Shown in pieces: positions 47,635-56,966 of a stretch of 64,000 nt of DNA (positions are counted from its first letter, which is position 1; each line of letters opens with the position of its first letter). The stretch covers positions 7,001,282 to 7,065,281 of the forward strand of contig OX392536.1 in NCBI GenBank assembly GCA_947623455.1. Reading direction: 5' to 3'. Under the pieces are notes generated by a model, which worked only from the letters and a program-made list of their open reading frames with translations, searched no databases and had not been told where the DNA came from. The stretch is from Mimachlamys varia (taxonomy: Eukaryota > Mollusca > Bivalvia > Pectinida > Pectinidae). The translations under genes were made by a program, and so were the position numbers.

Positions 47635-47830
47635 ACTTTCGGCTTAGTCATTACCCTTCTGCTTCTGAAATAGTTTCGAAATTTGACGCCCGCCTTTTGT
47701 CCCAAAGTATCAATGACGAGTCTTAGAAGGACGATACAGCTGTAAAATGCAGTGTAGTTCATTTGTTTTGGCATGCTGTATCTATTATTAAATTTCAAAG
47801 GTGCAACACGTATGTGTGTTGGGTTGATAT
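47635..47830 (+). mobile_element. Hammerhead-bearing repeat, single decayed copy
   Basis: Plus-strand ribozyme orientation with landmarks 'acccttctgcttctga', 'cgcccgccttttgtccc', 'ggcatgctgtatctatt' and 'aggtgcaacac'. The core shows ATGACGAG (first base changed) and GATAC in place of GAAAC, so activity is unlikely. Stem II (GTCTT-AGA-AGGAC) is still largely paired. Confidence 0.7.
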
Positions 47831-47834
47831 TATG

Positions 47835-48628
47835 ATATTTTATAGTAAGACCCGACGATGGCAACATATGTGTTTCAAAATGAATATACAGAACGAATCT
47901 AAGAAATCGATTTAAGCTATGACATCTAGATGACGACAAGCAATGGCAGTTAAAATATGTTATCATCTTTGGTATTTAACTGGGGAAAAAGAGGGGATGC
48001 ATTATACCAAAGTATACCATTACAAAAGATACTTTAGTCGTGGCACTGCTGTTAAAAATTCAATTGTGACAGTAAACTGCAATTCTGGTGGAGGAAGGGT
48101 CGCAATTTGCAGTAGAAAAACAAAAGCATTATTCGCATTAATGCAATGTTGTAAAACCTTAACATGTTAATAAAAATCACATTTGTACACAAATTGCACT
48201 TTATGTGTATTAGTTCTATAGGCGCCAGTACTACTCTCTACACTATAGAGCAAATTGCTTGCCTTAGAATTGTTGAGCCATGATGTAAGATATAAAACAT
48301 CAAATATACATTACAGAGAAAGGTGAGTAAATATAAAGATAGAACATGCATAAAACACCTATTCAGCATGTGCCGCGTTTGAAATGGCGCCAACCTTCCT
48401 GATCTAGCGGCTTTTATCACCAATCGTTTAAAACTTTCATGGAAGAATACAAAATGACAGTGTATGTTTTAATTATAATACTAAACGTGAGCGGCATTAG
48501 GATGGGTTTATTACCTGCTTTTGTCGAAATAAAGGTTTAATGCTTTAGAATAGCGCTTTACCAGTAGATCTTTAATGTTATGCACTAACCAATGATTTTG
48601 TCTCTAATCTCTCCGTAGATTTGCTCAA
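47835..48628. other. Unassigned DNA preceding the P-type transposon
   Basis: A 75-codon plus-strand frame at 47943-48170 shows no domain. Nothing else was recognised. Confidence 0.4.
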
Positions 48629-48636
48629 CAACAGAC
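48629..48636. other. Target-site duplication, left copy (CAACAGAC)
   Basis: This 8-bp word lies immediately outside the left terminal repeat and is repeated exactly at 60429-60436. An 8-bp duplication is the rule for P elements (and hAT elements). Confidence 0.95.
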
Positions 48637-49283
48637 CACAGGGGCTAGGCACGGACCTATGTCACTATGAAATGATTGTCAGATATTTTTTTTACCTTTC
48701 TCGAATATAGCCCCTCCCACTACTATATATCTGTGACAAGGGAAAGAACTAGCCTCAACGAGAAAATCGACCTATTTTCACTCTAAGCTTGTTTTCGTCA
48801 CTGAATGAAGTCCAATTTTTTACATGCATGCCTCATTTTAAAGGTGAAACTTTTATCTTTCAGCCGATACCAAATATATCCCGCTACACGCATGTAAAAG
48901 CTCACTAGGCTGTCTAGAATCCGAGGTTTTGCATGAAAATCGTTAGGTGGGCACTTCCATGTCCATGGCTTCATACCTCGTCTCTCTATTGGGCACAGCT
49001 TTATTTACGCGGCGATTAATGAAAACGGCTTTGTGGCTCTGTCACAAATGTTAAAGCACGTTATCCTACCTTGCAGTGGGGTGTTTATCGCTATTGTAAT
49101 CCATGTCATCCGAGGTTACAGTCACGGTTCGTCGAAGATGTGAACTTCAGCCGCCATTTTTCAAGTTTTATATAGTTATGCTACGCCTTCACTGATTGGT
49201 CAATCATATTTTCGGAACCTATCTAGACTGTCTCACTACTCATGTAGATCGACAACATGTAAATAAAACTCCGAACAGTTACA
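48637..49283 (+). repeat. Left terminal inverted repeat, 647 bp
   Basis: It matches the complement of 59782-60428 over its full length with no evident length change. Differences noticed include c/a in 'gaggttacagtc', and three single-base changes in the 'cgttaggtgggcac' to 'ctctctattgggcac' stretch. It ends at 'gaacagttaca'. Confidence 0.95.
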
Positions 49284-49639
49284 TTTGGCGGAATTTTCAA
49301 GCGTGATGTACATGTCTGTCGCCAAAAAAATTTTGCTGATCATAATTATCAAAATGCACATCGTAACATGGTAAGATTTTACTGATATATCTCTATAATT
49401 AATGTTAGAATCATTCCGTTTTTCATGAAAAAATGATTTCCCATTATCAATTATAACAATGCAAGACAAGAAAAATAACTTGAAAACTGTAGGCCTACTA
49501 ACACAACTGTTTCGTTTGGTTTTGAATAGGCCTGTAACCAAAATATGGGAAAACTGTAACAACCAAAATTTCAGAAAATTTGGATTATATTAAATTTCTT
49601 TTATTTATATTTTTGAATGGTGGTATGTTAGTAACTACA

Positions 49640-50485
49640 AAATATAAATGCCGATAATTGTTTTCATTTCTTTTATTTTTCATCACGTTATAACATGCAT
49701 ATACAATGTAACAAAAAATCATCATCTGATCATCATCATTTTCACTCCAACAATTACCAATCCGACAATATGCATCCATAGACATCCATCATCATCATGA
49801 ATACAAGCATCATGATAATCATCATTATCAATCTTGACAGTTATTGATCGTCATCATCTAAAGACAATCATCATCATCAATCATCATCATCATCATCACT
49901 CTAACAATATTCATCTAAAGACATAATCATTCATCATCATTATCATCCAAGCATCATCACAATAATCAGTCTTCATCAACATCTTCATATATATAAACCC
50001 ATTAATATTCATCATCAATATGCAATCATCATTAACAATCTTTATATTATCATCCATAGACATTCATCATCATCATTCAAGCATCATTACCATAATCATA
50101 ATCATTGTTTTCATCAACAAATATACATGTACATGTATATACATTAATATTCATCATCAACATGTTCCATAAGCAATCATCATCATCATCATCACTCCAA
50201 CAATATTCTTCATCCATAGACATTCATCATCATCATACAAGCATCGATCATTACCATAATCATAATCGTTGTTTTCATCAACATATACAATGTATATATA
50301 TACATTAACAGGGTTGCACTGGGTATTTTATAAATGGGGTCCTTTCCTAAATTAATTGGTCCTTCTGCATACTTTAAATGGGAATTCTGAAAATAAGTGG
50401 GGGTCCTTTTTAGCAATCATCATAATCATTAACAATCTTCATCACAATTATCTAAAGACAATCATCATCATCATCATCATCATCA
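49640..50485. repeat. CAT/ATC trinucleotide-rich microsatellite
   Basis: Runs of 'catcatcat' mixed with 'cattaatattcatcatca', 'tccatagacattcatc' and 'aagcatcat' form a degenerate microsatellite block inside the transposon. A ~110-bp non-repetitive patch lies at 50310-50415. No coding function is seen. Confidence 0.85.
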
Positions 50486-51229
50486 TTATTGACTCTTTAA
50501 TTTAAAAAAAGGGTTATATTGGTTTTCTTAGATTCTCAGAAAATCAAATCAATATTGGGAAAATCTTGTATCATTCTTTGAAAATAAAACAATGACAGAA
50601 ATATCAGCTTTAAATACTTAGATTTACTAACTTAGAACAGTACCTTAACTTCCAAATAATTTTAAATCCCTATTTCCCATGCGCATATCAAAGGGTATCA
50701 CAATGTACATTTGTACAATTACAAAAAGACTAGATTGATCACAAGAAGTTAATATTCTTGAGTTTTGGTCAGTTGAAATGTTATGAACCAGTTAAAAGAT
50801 GTAAATTAAATTAAATCTGACCATGACCTTTAAACTTCAGTCTGTGTTACTTTTTTATTGTGGCCATCGCTGCTTCATAATATCCTAATAAAATACATAG
50901 CTGATAAAAGACATACATTTTGAAATAGAAATTTAAAAGGTTTCAATCATTCTGGCCTTGACATTTGACCTTATGGCATTGACAGACAGATGGAAGAACA
51001 TGGTGATTACTACAGGGCACCCTAGTGACTACAAAGTGTTCTCGTGAAATAAATTGATGCAATCTTTTCCCTAATAGGTCATCACATTCATGTTTTTACA
51101 TGGATTAACACATTATGTGATAATCCTACCATGAATAAATATCACTGTTTAAGATCATGCCAAATGATTTAAAAATTATTTCTTAAGTCGTTATACAATC
51201 AGCCTCAACGTAAGTTGCAAAAACATACT
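50486..51229. other. Transposon spacer downstream of the PHD gene
   Basis: AT-rich spacer holding the 3' flank of the minus-strand PHD gene. A minus-strand polyadenylation word (AATAAA, seen as TTTATT near 50852) is present but not demonstrably used. Confidence 0.45.
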
Positions 51230-53435
51230 TCACTGACAGTCTTTGCAGAAGAATTTCACATTTTTTTTCTTAAATTTTTTCCATTTAAGCACATTTGCAA
51301 GTCCAGCACACTTTCGATGGAGCCAAAGGTCACATCCCTCACAACAGATACAGTCACCAAAACATTCACTCATGCAAATCTTGCATGAATCTTGTTCAGT
51401 TGCATTAAGTTCAGGTTCATCTCCATAAGTAACATGGCTGTCAGAAATGTTTTGTCCAGTTTCTTGACTTGGTCCAGGTTCATAACTAGGTCCAGATCCT
51501 GGTTCATGACTAGGTCGACGTTTACGAATAGGTCGAGGTTCACAACTAGGTTCAGATACCAGTTCACAACTAGGTTCAGATACCGGTTCACAACTAGGTT
51601 CAGATACTGGTTCAAGACTAGGTCGACGTTTACGAATAGGTCGAGGTTCACAACTAGGTTCAGATCCCGGTTCACGACTAGGTTGAGGTTTATGACTATG
51701 TCGACGTTTACGACTAGGTCCAGGTTCAGACTCATAACTAGGTCCTGGTTCAGGCTCATAACGAGCTCCAGGCTCAGGCTCATACATAGGTCCAGGTGCA
51801 GACTCATTACTAGGTCCAGGTTCCGGTTCACGACTGAAAGGACCAGTTTCTGTACTCCTTTCCTGGAGACCAGTGTCGACACCCTCAGATACTAAACATT
51901 CAGTGTTTGGTACTAAATTTTCTTCCACAATGACTGAATTCAGTTTCTTGATTAGGGTGGCCTTAGTGTCTTTTGACAAACATCCTGCATTGTAGGCTTT
52001 GGATAGAAGGGTCAGCTGCTTCTTGGTCATGCATGTCAGAAAGTTCCTGTCTTTTAATATCATTCCCTTCAGTAGACTATGTGACACTGATTTTCCTTCT
52101 GATCGGTCTTTCGAAACAAACTCGAAATCGATTTTCGGTGAGGTTTGCAATTTCTTTGTTCTCACTTGGATTTGCTTCCTGTGTGCCATCCGCTTTTCCA
52201 CAGAAAGAGCCTGTAAGAAGTCTTTCCTGAACTGGTTCAACATTACAAGGAGGAATTTGGTAATAAGTTCTTTGTAGACCTGTTGTGTGACTGCCACAAT
52301 GCTCACCATATCCTCAAGCAAACTGCTGACAGATAAATCTGATGACAGGTCCTGCATTTGTGTAGCCGATACCGTTTTGATGAATGCTTCATATAGCTCT
52401 TTAGAGTCGCACAAAACAGAAGAGCAGTACTCGTAAAGTTGATCACCATGTATATTGATGTTTTTTTCAACAAGCAGTTCTAGGCATTTTTCACACACTT
52501 TTATGAAAAACGTATACATGTCGTCACTTACATTCAACAGGCCCCTAGAAACATTCTGTTTTTGAGCAGTTTCCAAAAGAGTGTCTGGGTAGAGTGATGT
52601 TTCCTCCAAAGACTGTTCATTCTGTCTCATCTGATCCAGCACTTTGATGATACCACAAGCTTCTTGATACTTTGACTGGGCCTCAGTTGAAGTCTTGTAG
52701 CAGTTTGAATACTGCGCTTTGATGTACTTGTACCTTACTTTGGCCACACAGTATCCAGCGACATACCGGACTTTTCCTCTGCTGCTTGAAGTTATGTGTC
52801 TTTGGCTTGTTTCTCTCCCAAGAACTGTAAATAGCTTTTCTTTTTCTTGAAGAAGATATTTTCTCATTGCCACATGCAAATTGTAGCATATGTGACCCGA
52901 AACCTGCGAGGAAACAGGGCTTGGTAAGTCGATGAACAAAAGCATGGAGTTGCATCTCATTTCTGTAGATGTTTGGTGTTCATGACATTTTGTATAAAAT
53001 TCAGACAACTTGTTGGCCTTCACAGGTTTTGGTCCGGAATCGCTCAGGTCCAACACTTCCATAAGCTCCCTTAATGCACAAAATTCTTTGTTACAAAACA
53101 TGTTCACCTTTGATGTATACTCTTTCCTCAACAGAAGTTTAATTGCATCATTTGTTTCTGCCTGTACTGGAGTGAAAACTTGCTCAATTATCAAGCTGTT
53201 CAGGACTTCACTCGCACTAAATCCCTGTGGAAGTTCAGGGATATTATCACTTAAGTCATCTTCTGTATGACTGGCAATGATCTCATCAAACTCCTCATCA
53301 AAGTCATCTTCATCATCATCAATATGACATTCTTCCTGTGAAGTAGTATTGTCAGCTTCCGACCACAGACTGTTAAGTGCCTCAATGTCACCAGGTGTAA
53401 ATGTATATGCATCTGCTTCTGCTTGCTTAGGAAAC
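51230..53435 (-). CDS. PHD-finger protein of the P-type transposon (partial gene model, last exon)
   Basis: A minus-strand frame is open for 761 codons from 53515. The first ~27 codons look intronic, because a good acceptor (tttatag) lies at 53436-53442 and the exon then starts at 53435; an unidentified 5' exon is expected. The first in-frame ATG is at 53470. Residues below count from 53515. The protein has an acidic N-terminal patch (DDDEDDFDEEFDE, about 68-80). A block 'KVRYVAGYCVAKVRYKY' lies at about 245-262. A charged repeat of 'EPGPS/EPEP' and 'RKRRPS' units spans about 570-695. A C-terminal PHD-type zinc finger occupies 711-760, with CKIC, CxxC, 'DLWLHRKC' and CKDC in C4HC3 order, before the stop. 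PHD fingers usually read histone tails. The 'YVAGY' block resembles a short motif near the C-termini of P/THAP9 and hAT transposases. It may be an accessory DNA- or chromatin-binding subunit; that role is inference. Confidence 0.75.
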
Positions 53436-53857
53436 CTATAAAATATAATGAAATGAATGATAGTTAACATGATCCATCCAAACCAGATAAAATCGTACTC
53501 TCCCCTCACCCACAAAAAAATATATGTTTCTACTAACTAGTCAGAAGGTTAGGGAAGGCATGTAGATAATTTTATGTTTTAAATATGTTTACAAGATTTA
53601 TAAAGGAGTGATCTTAAAAAAGAAATACACAATATCCCAACATTTACTGCAAAAGTACAATTTTTTAATGGAATTCAATTAACAACTACACCTCAAAATC
53701 CAAAAGACTGAAAACATATATCTGTTTTTGTTATTATATTTTTAAAATCTTGTATCGGGGACTAAAATCTCATATACACAAAATTCATACATATTCATAA
53801 ATTTGCAGTGAAAATGTAAAGACTGTCAGGTCAGGAAAGTGAAAACTGCTTTTGAAG
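53436..53857. promoter_or_regulatory. Divergent intergenic region between PHD gene and transposase
   Basis: About 340-420 bp separate the two divergent genes, so start sites or first exons of both must lie here. It contains a 32-bp stretch (53651-53682) identical to transposase coding sequence at 54139-54170 and in the same reading frame, followed by a stop 9 codons later. No clear TATA box was identified. Confidence 0.5.
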
Positions 53858-56368
53858 ATGGAGGTGCATATTGTCTTTCTGTCAGTGTCTGTCTATCTGT
53901 CTATTCCTAAAGTGTTTGCATTAAATATTTCATATTTTGACAGGTTACTAACAAGAACTCAAGCTTCAAGTGGAGCAGAAATTGAGACTGATAGACTATA
54001 TCAACAGTTCCGGTTGGAATTATTTGATGATGATGATGCTGATGAAGATAAAGAAAATTGTGAAAGACATACATTTTCCAAATATGTGTTTTCTGTTTAT
54101 CCTGATGTAAAACCAAAGAGACGTTACGTGAATGAGAAAAAAGTACAATTTTTTAATGGAATTCAATTAAAACCGTTGGATCCAGACTTGAAAGTAACTA
54201 AAATATTACCAATAGATATCAACATACTGAAAGACATGTTACCAAGCACGTTCACTGTTGATGAAATGACAGACAATGAATTAGTGTGTCACATAAAAAC
54301 GCAACACAGTTCAAATGGACATGATGTTATAAAGAAAGTAACCTTTCTGAAAAATGGTCGTTGGAAAGTGGAAATAGCCAATAAATGTATTGACATTGAA
54401 TCTTTGAGGATAACCAACACCTTCAAATGTGATAAAGAGAATGTAAATGTTATATGCAAAACTGTCGAGATGATCAAGGTGTGTCAAGCCATATCTGTAA
54501 AGCAATCTGTTGTGTGTAGTAGGTACCATACACTTGAGAAATGGACCGATAAACAAAATGTTACAACAAGAAAACTTAGATCATTAATGTGCTCTCGAGT
54601 TTTGCAATTCCTGTCATCATCTGATGCATGTAGAACCTGTAACAAGATGACTTTTGGTCATACTAACAGAAGTGACAAAAAGATTGAATCCACAACTGAC
54701 CATCCACAAGGTACAAATGATCATATGGTGTCAAAGGAAGAATTCAAAAAGTTGATACCCAGTGCTTCAAATGAGATGTTAGAGCTCCTTCTCAATCAAG
54801 CAAACAATGCTGAAAAACATCCAAGGGGAAGGAGATGGAGCAAGATTGTTATTTCTGTTTGTTTACAACTGTACAACCGTTCACCCCAGGGGTATTCATC
54901 ATTACGTTCCAGTAACCTTCTGATACTTCCCTCTCCCTCTCTACTTGTCCTGTACAAAAATTCTGTCCATCAAATGGTAGGCTTTCAAAAAGATATATTT
55001 CAATGGATGTTTAAGGAAGCCATGAGACTTCAAATTCCCCAAGAAGGGTGGGTAGGTGGAGTTATTATAGATGAGATGGCCATACAGGAGGACTTACAAA
55101 TTCTTAAAAATGGTGATGCAGTAGAGTTAGTTGGTTTTGCTGACCTTGGGGGTGAAGGAAATATGTGCAAGACACTTACAACTGGAAAGAATGAAAAACA
55201 ACTTGGTAACCATGTACTGCAGTTTGTATTCTTAGGACTGACCGGCTTTCGATTCCCATTTGCCCATTTTCTTTCCAATCAAGTACAGGCAACAGAATTG
55301 CACACATTATTTTGGGAGTCTGTAGACAATCTGCAGATGTATGGTTTCCATGTTGCTTTTACATGTATGGATGGCGCTCAAAGTAACCGATCTTTCTTAC
55401 ACATAAACTTGGGACAAGGCAGTACTTCCAGCACCAGTATGAATGTTAAAAACCCATGTGACTTGAATGAAAGTGTTATTTTCATGATGGATTATTCTCA
55501 CTGCATCAAAAAAGTTAGAAATAACATACTAAAAAGTGGATTGCAAAAGGGTTGCACACGAAACTTGACCCTACCTAACAATGAAATTATTCAATGGCAA
55601 ATGTGGATTGATTGTTACCACTGGGATAGACAGAATGCTCTCCAAATTCATAGACATTTGACAAATGAACACATTTTCCCATCACAACAGACAAAAATGA
55701 GGAATCATTTAGCAGAAGAGGTGCTAAATGAGGATATGTTACACTTGTTTCAGATGTATCAAAGTGCTCTAGGGGCTAAAGGTGCTGTTCTTAATGGAGC
55801 AATTCAGCTTATACAAAAAACATCTCGAATGATAACCATATTCCGGGACACAAGACCTGTTACTGGTGTAAATGACATAAGGTTACAACAGTTACAAGAA
55901 GTACTAAGTTGGTTTGTTGAATGGAAAAAGGAAGTGAAAGAGAATGTGTCATTATCTAACAAAGAAAAGGAACAAAGTCTTATGTCATACCAGTGCTTAG
56001 AAGACATTTCTTCATGTATTATTGGATTTGTTGAGTTGTGTGCTAAACTCCTTCATAACGTCAAAGACAAACATGTTTTTATTACTCCTGCACTAATCAA
56101 CTCTGACGTTATAGAAAATGAGTTCAATCAGCAACGATCCACATACAATGGTGCAAATTCTAACCCTAATGCTGTCCAGTACAGGAAATCTCTCAATAGC
56201 ATTATCCTTGGACAGTCTGTAATATCTAAAAAAGCAAATGCTGCAAAGTGTAATCCAGCAGCTTGTGCACAGCCATATATATTTGAAAACCAGTGTCCCC
56301 TGAGAAAGAAAAAAAAGAAAAGCCTAAGTGATGAATCACAGCCCAACATAAAACTAATTCGCTATTAG
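53858..56368 (+). CDS. P-element/THAP9-type transposase
   Basis: A single open frame of 836 codons runs from the first ATG. An acceptor-like 'attttgacag' at 53932-53941 means a spliced 5' end is possible. The catalytic region has the P/THAP9 order. 'IIDEMAI' holds D405, followed by 'ELVGFADLGG' and 'FVFLGLTGFRFPFAHFLSN'. 'FTCMDGAQSN' holds D505, and 'MDYSHCIKKVRNNIL' holds D545 and H548. Near the C-terminus 'VIENEFNQQR' (E753/E755) and 'NSNPNAVQYRKSL' correspond to the family's E-containing block and NPTxxQFR motif. Such enzymes cut and paste DNA in the nucleus with an RNase-H fold and a guanine-nucleotide-binding insertion. No THAP zinc finger (C2CH) is visible at the N-terminus, only an acidic patch (DDDDADEDKE) and a CRTC pair near residue 257. 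DNA recognition may therefore lie elsewhere or on an unseen exon. The frame has no stops or shifts. Confidence 0.9.
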   Translation: MEVHIVFLSVSVYLSIPKVFALNISYFDRLLTRTQASSGAEIETDRLYQQFRLELFDDDDADEDKENCERHTFSKYVFSVYPDVKPKRRYVNEKKVQFFNGIQLKPLDPDLKVTKILPIDINILKDMLPSTFTVDEMTDNELVCHIKTQHSSNGHDVIKKVTFLKNGRWKVEIANKCIDIESLRITNTFKCDKENVNVICKTVEMIKVCQAISVKQSVVCSRYHTLEKWTDKQNVTTRKLRSLMCSRVLQFLSSSDACRTCNKMTFGHTNRSDKKIESTTDHPQGTNDHMVSKEEFKKLIPSASNEMLELLLNQANNAEKHPRGRRWSKIVISVCLQLYNRSPQGYSSLRSSNLLILPSPSLLVLYKNSVHQMVGFQKDIFQWMFKEAMRLQIPQEGWVGGVIIDEMAIQEDLQILKNGDAVELVGFADLGGEGNMCKTLTTGKNEKQLGNHVLQFVFLGLTGFRFPFAHFLSNQVQATELHTLFWESVDNLQMYGFHVAFTCMDGAQSNRSFLHINLGQGSTSSTSMNVKNPCDLNESVIFMMDYSHCIKKVRNNILKSGLQKGCTRNLTLPNNEIIQWQMWIDCYHWDRQNALQIHRHLTNEHIFPSQQTKMRNHLAEEVLNEDMLHLFQMYQSALGAKGAVLNGAIQLIQKTSRMITIFRDTRPVTGVNDIRLQQLQEVLSWFVEWKKEVKENVSLSNKEKEQSLMSYQCLEDISSCIIGFVELCAKLLHNVKDKHVFITPALINSDVIENEFNQQRSTYNGANSNPNAVQYRKSLNSIILGQSVISKKANAAKCNPAACAQPYIFENQCPLRKKKKKSLSDESQPNIKLIRY

Positions 56369-56966
56369 ACTGTTTCATGACCAGGGTTTGAATAAGATAA
56401 AGACAGCTTCTTTAAGTAATGTAGAGAGTATGACAATGCTCAATACATGTGTATGCCTGAGTTAAAATACAAGAATTATTGTAAATTGAAATTTAACTTG
56501 ATTAGTTTTGAACCAGATAATTTCTGAAAGTGTACAACACTAGTGTTTGATTAGTCTAATTTTCTAAGGTTATGATAAATCCCATTTATATTCTTTGTTT
56601 AAATTATACACAATACTGCTTACATGTGTAATATTAACACTGCACAGTTCTGCAAAAGCAATATACTGTCTAGAAGTGTGATCAAAGACAATGAGAACTC
56701 TATGTGGGTGTTTCCATGTTGAAATTTATTAATGTGTCACTGACCTTTGCCCTTGTTACCCCCAGGTATATTGCCCTTGTCCTATGAGTGAGATTGTATG
56801 CTACATATACCACATGAAGTTAATTTCGTGATACTTGGTGTTATGTCCCTTTAATTAAATAGAGAAGAGCAAAATTATATCCATTAATAAGTAATACCCC
56901 TCTCCAACATAATTCAACCATAGTAAGAGGGTTTTGGTGGTGTTTTTTAATTATTGACATGTTTAC
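56369..56966. other. Convergent spacer between transposase and helicase
   Basis: The transposase (plus) and helicase (minus) converge here. A last short helicase exon is expected because exon 3 ends at a donor (GTAAAC) with two bases of a codon left over. One candidate begins after 'ctcactcatag' (minus strand, about 56782), but this is not certain. Confidence 0.45.

Noticed and set aside
51370..51895. 170- and 167-codon frames on both strands overlapping the PHD gene
   Set aside because: They are shifted readings of the EPGPS/RKRR repeat region of the 761-codon frame.
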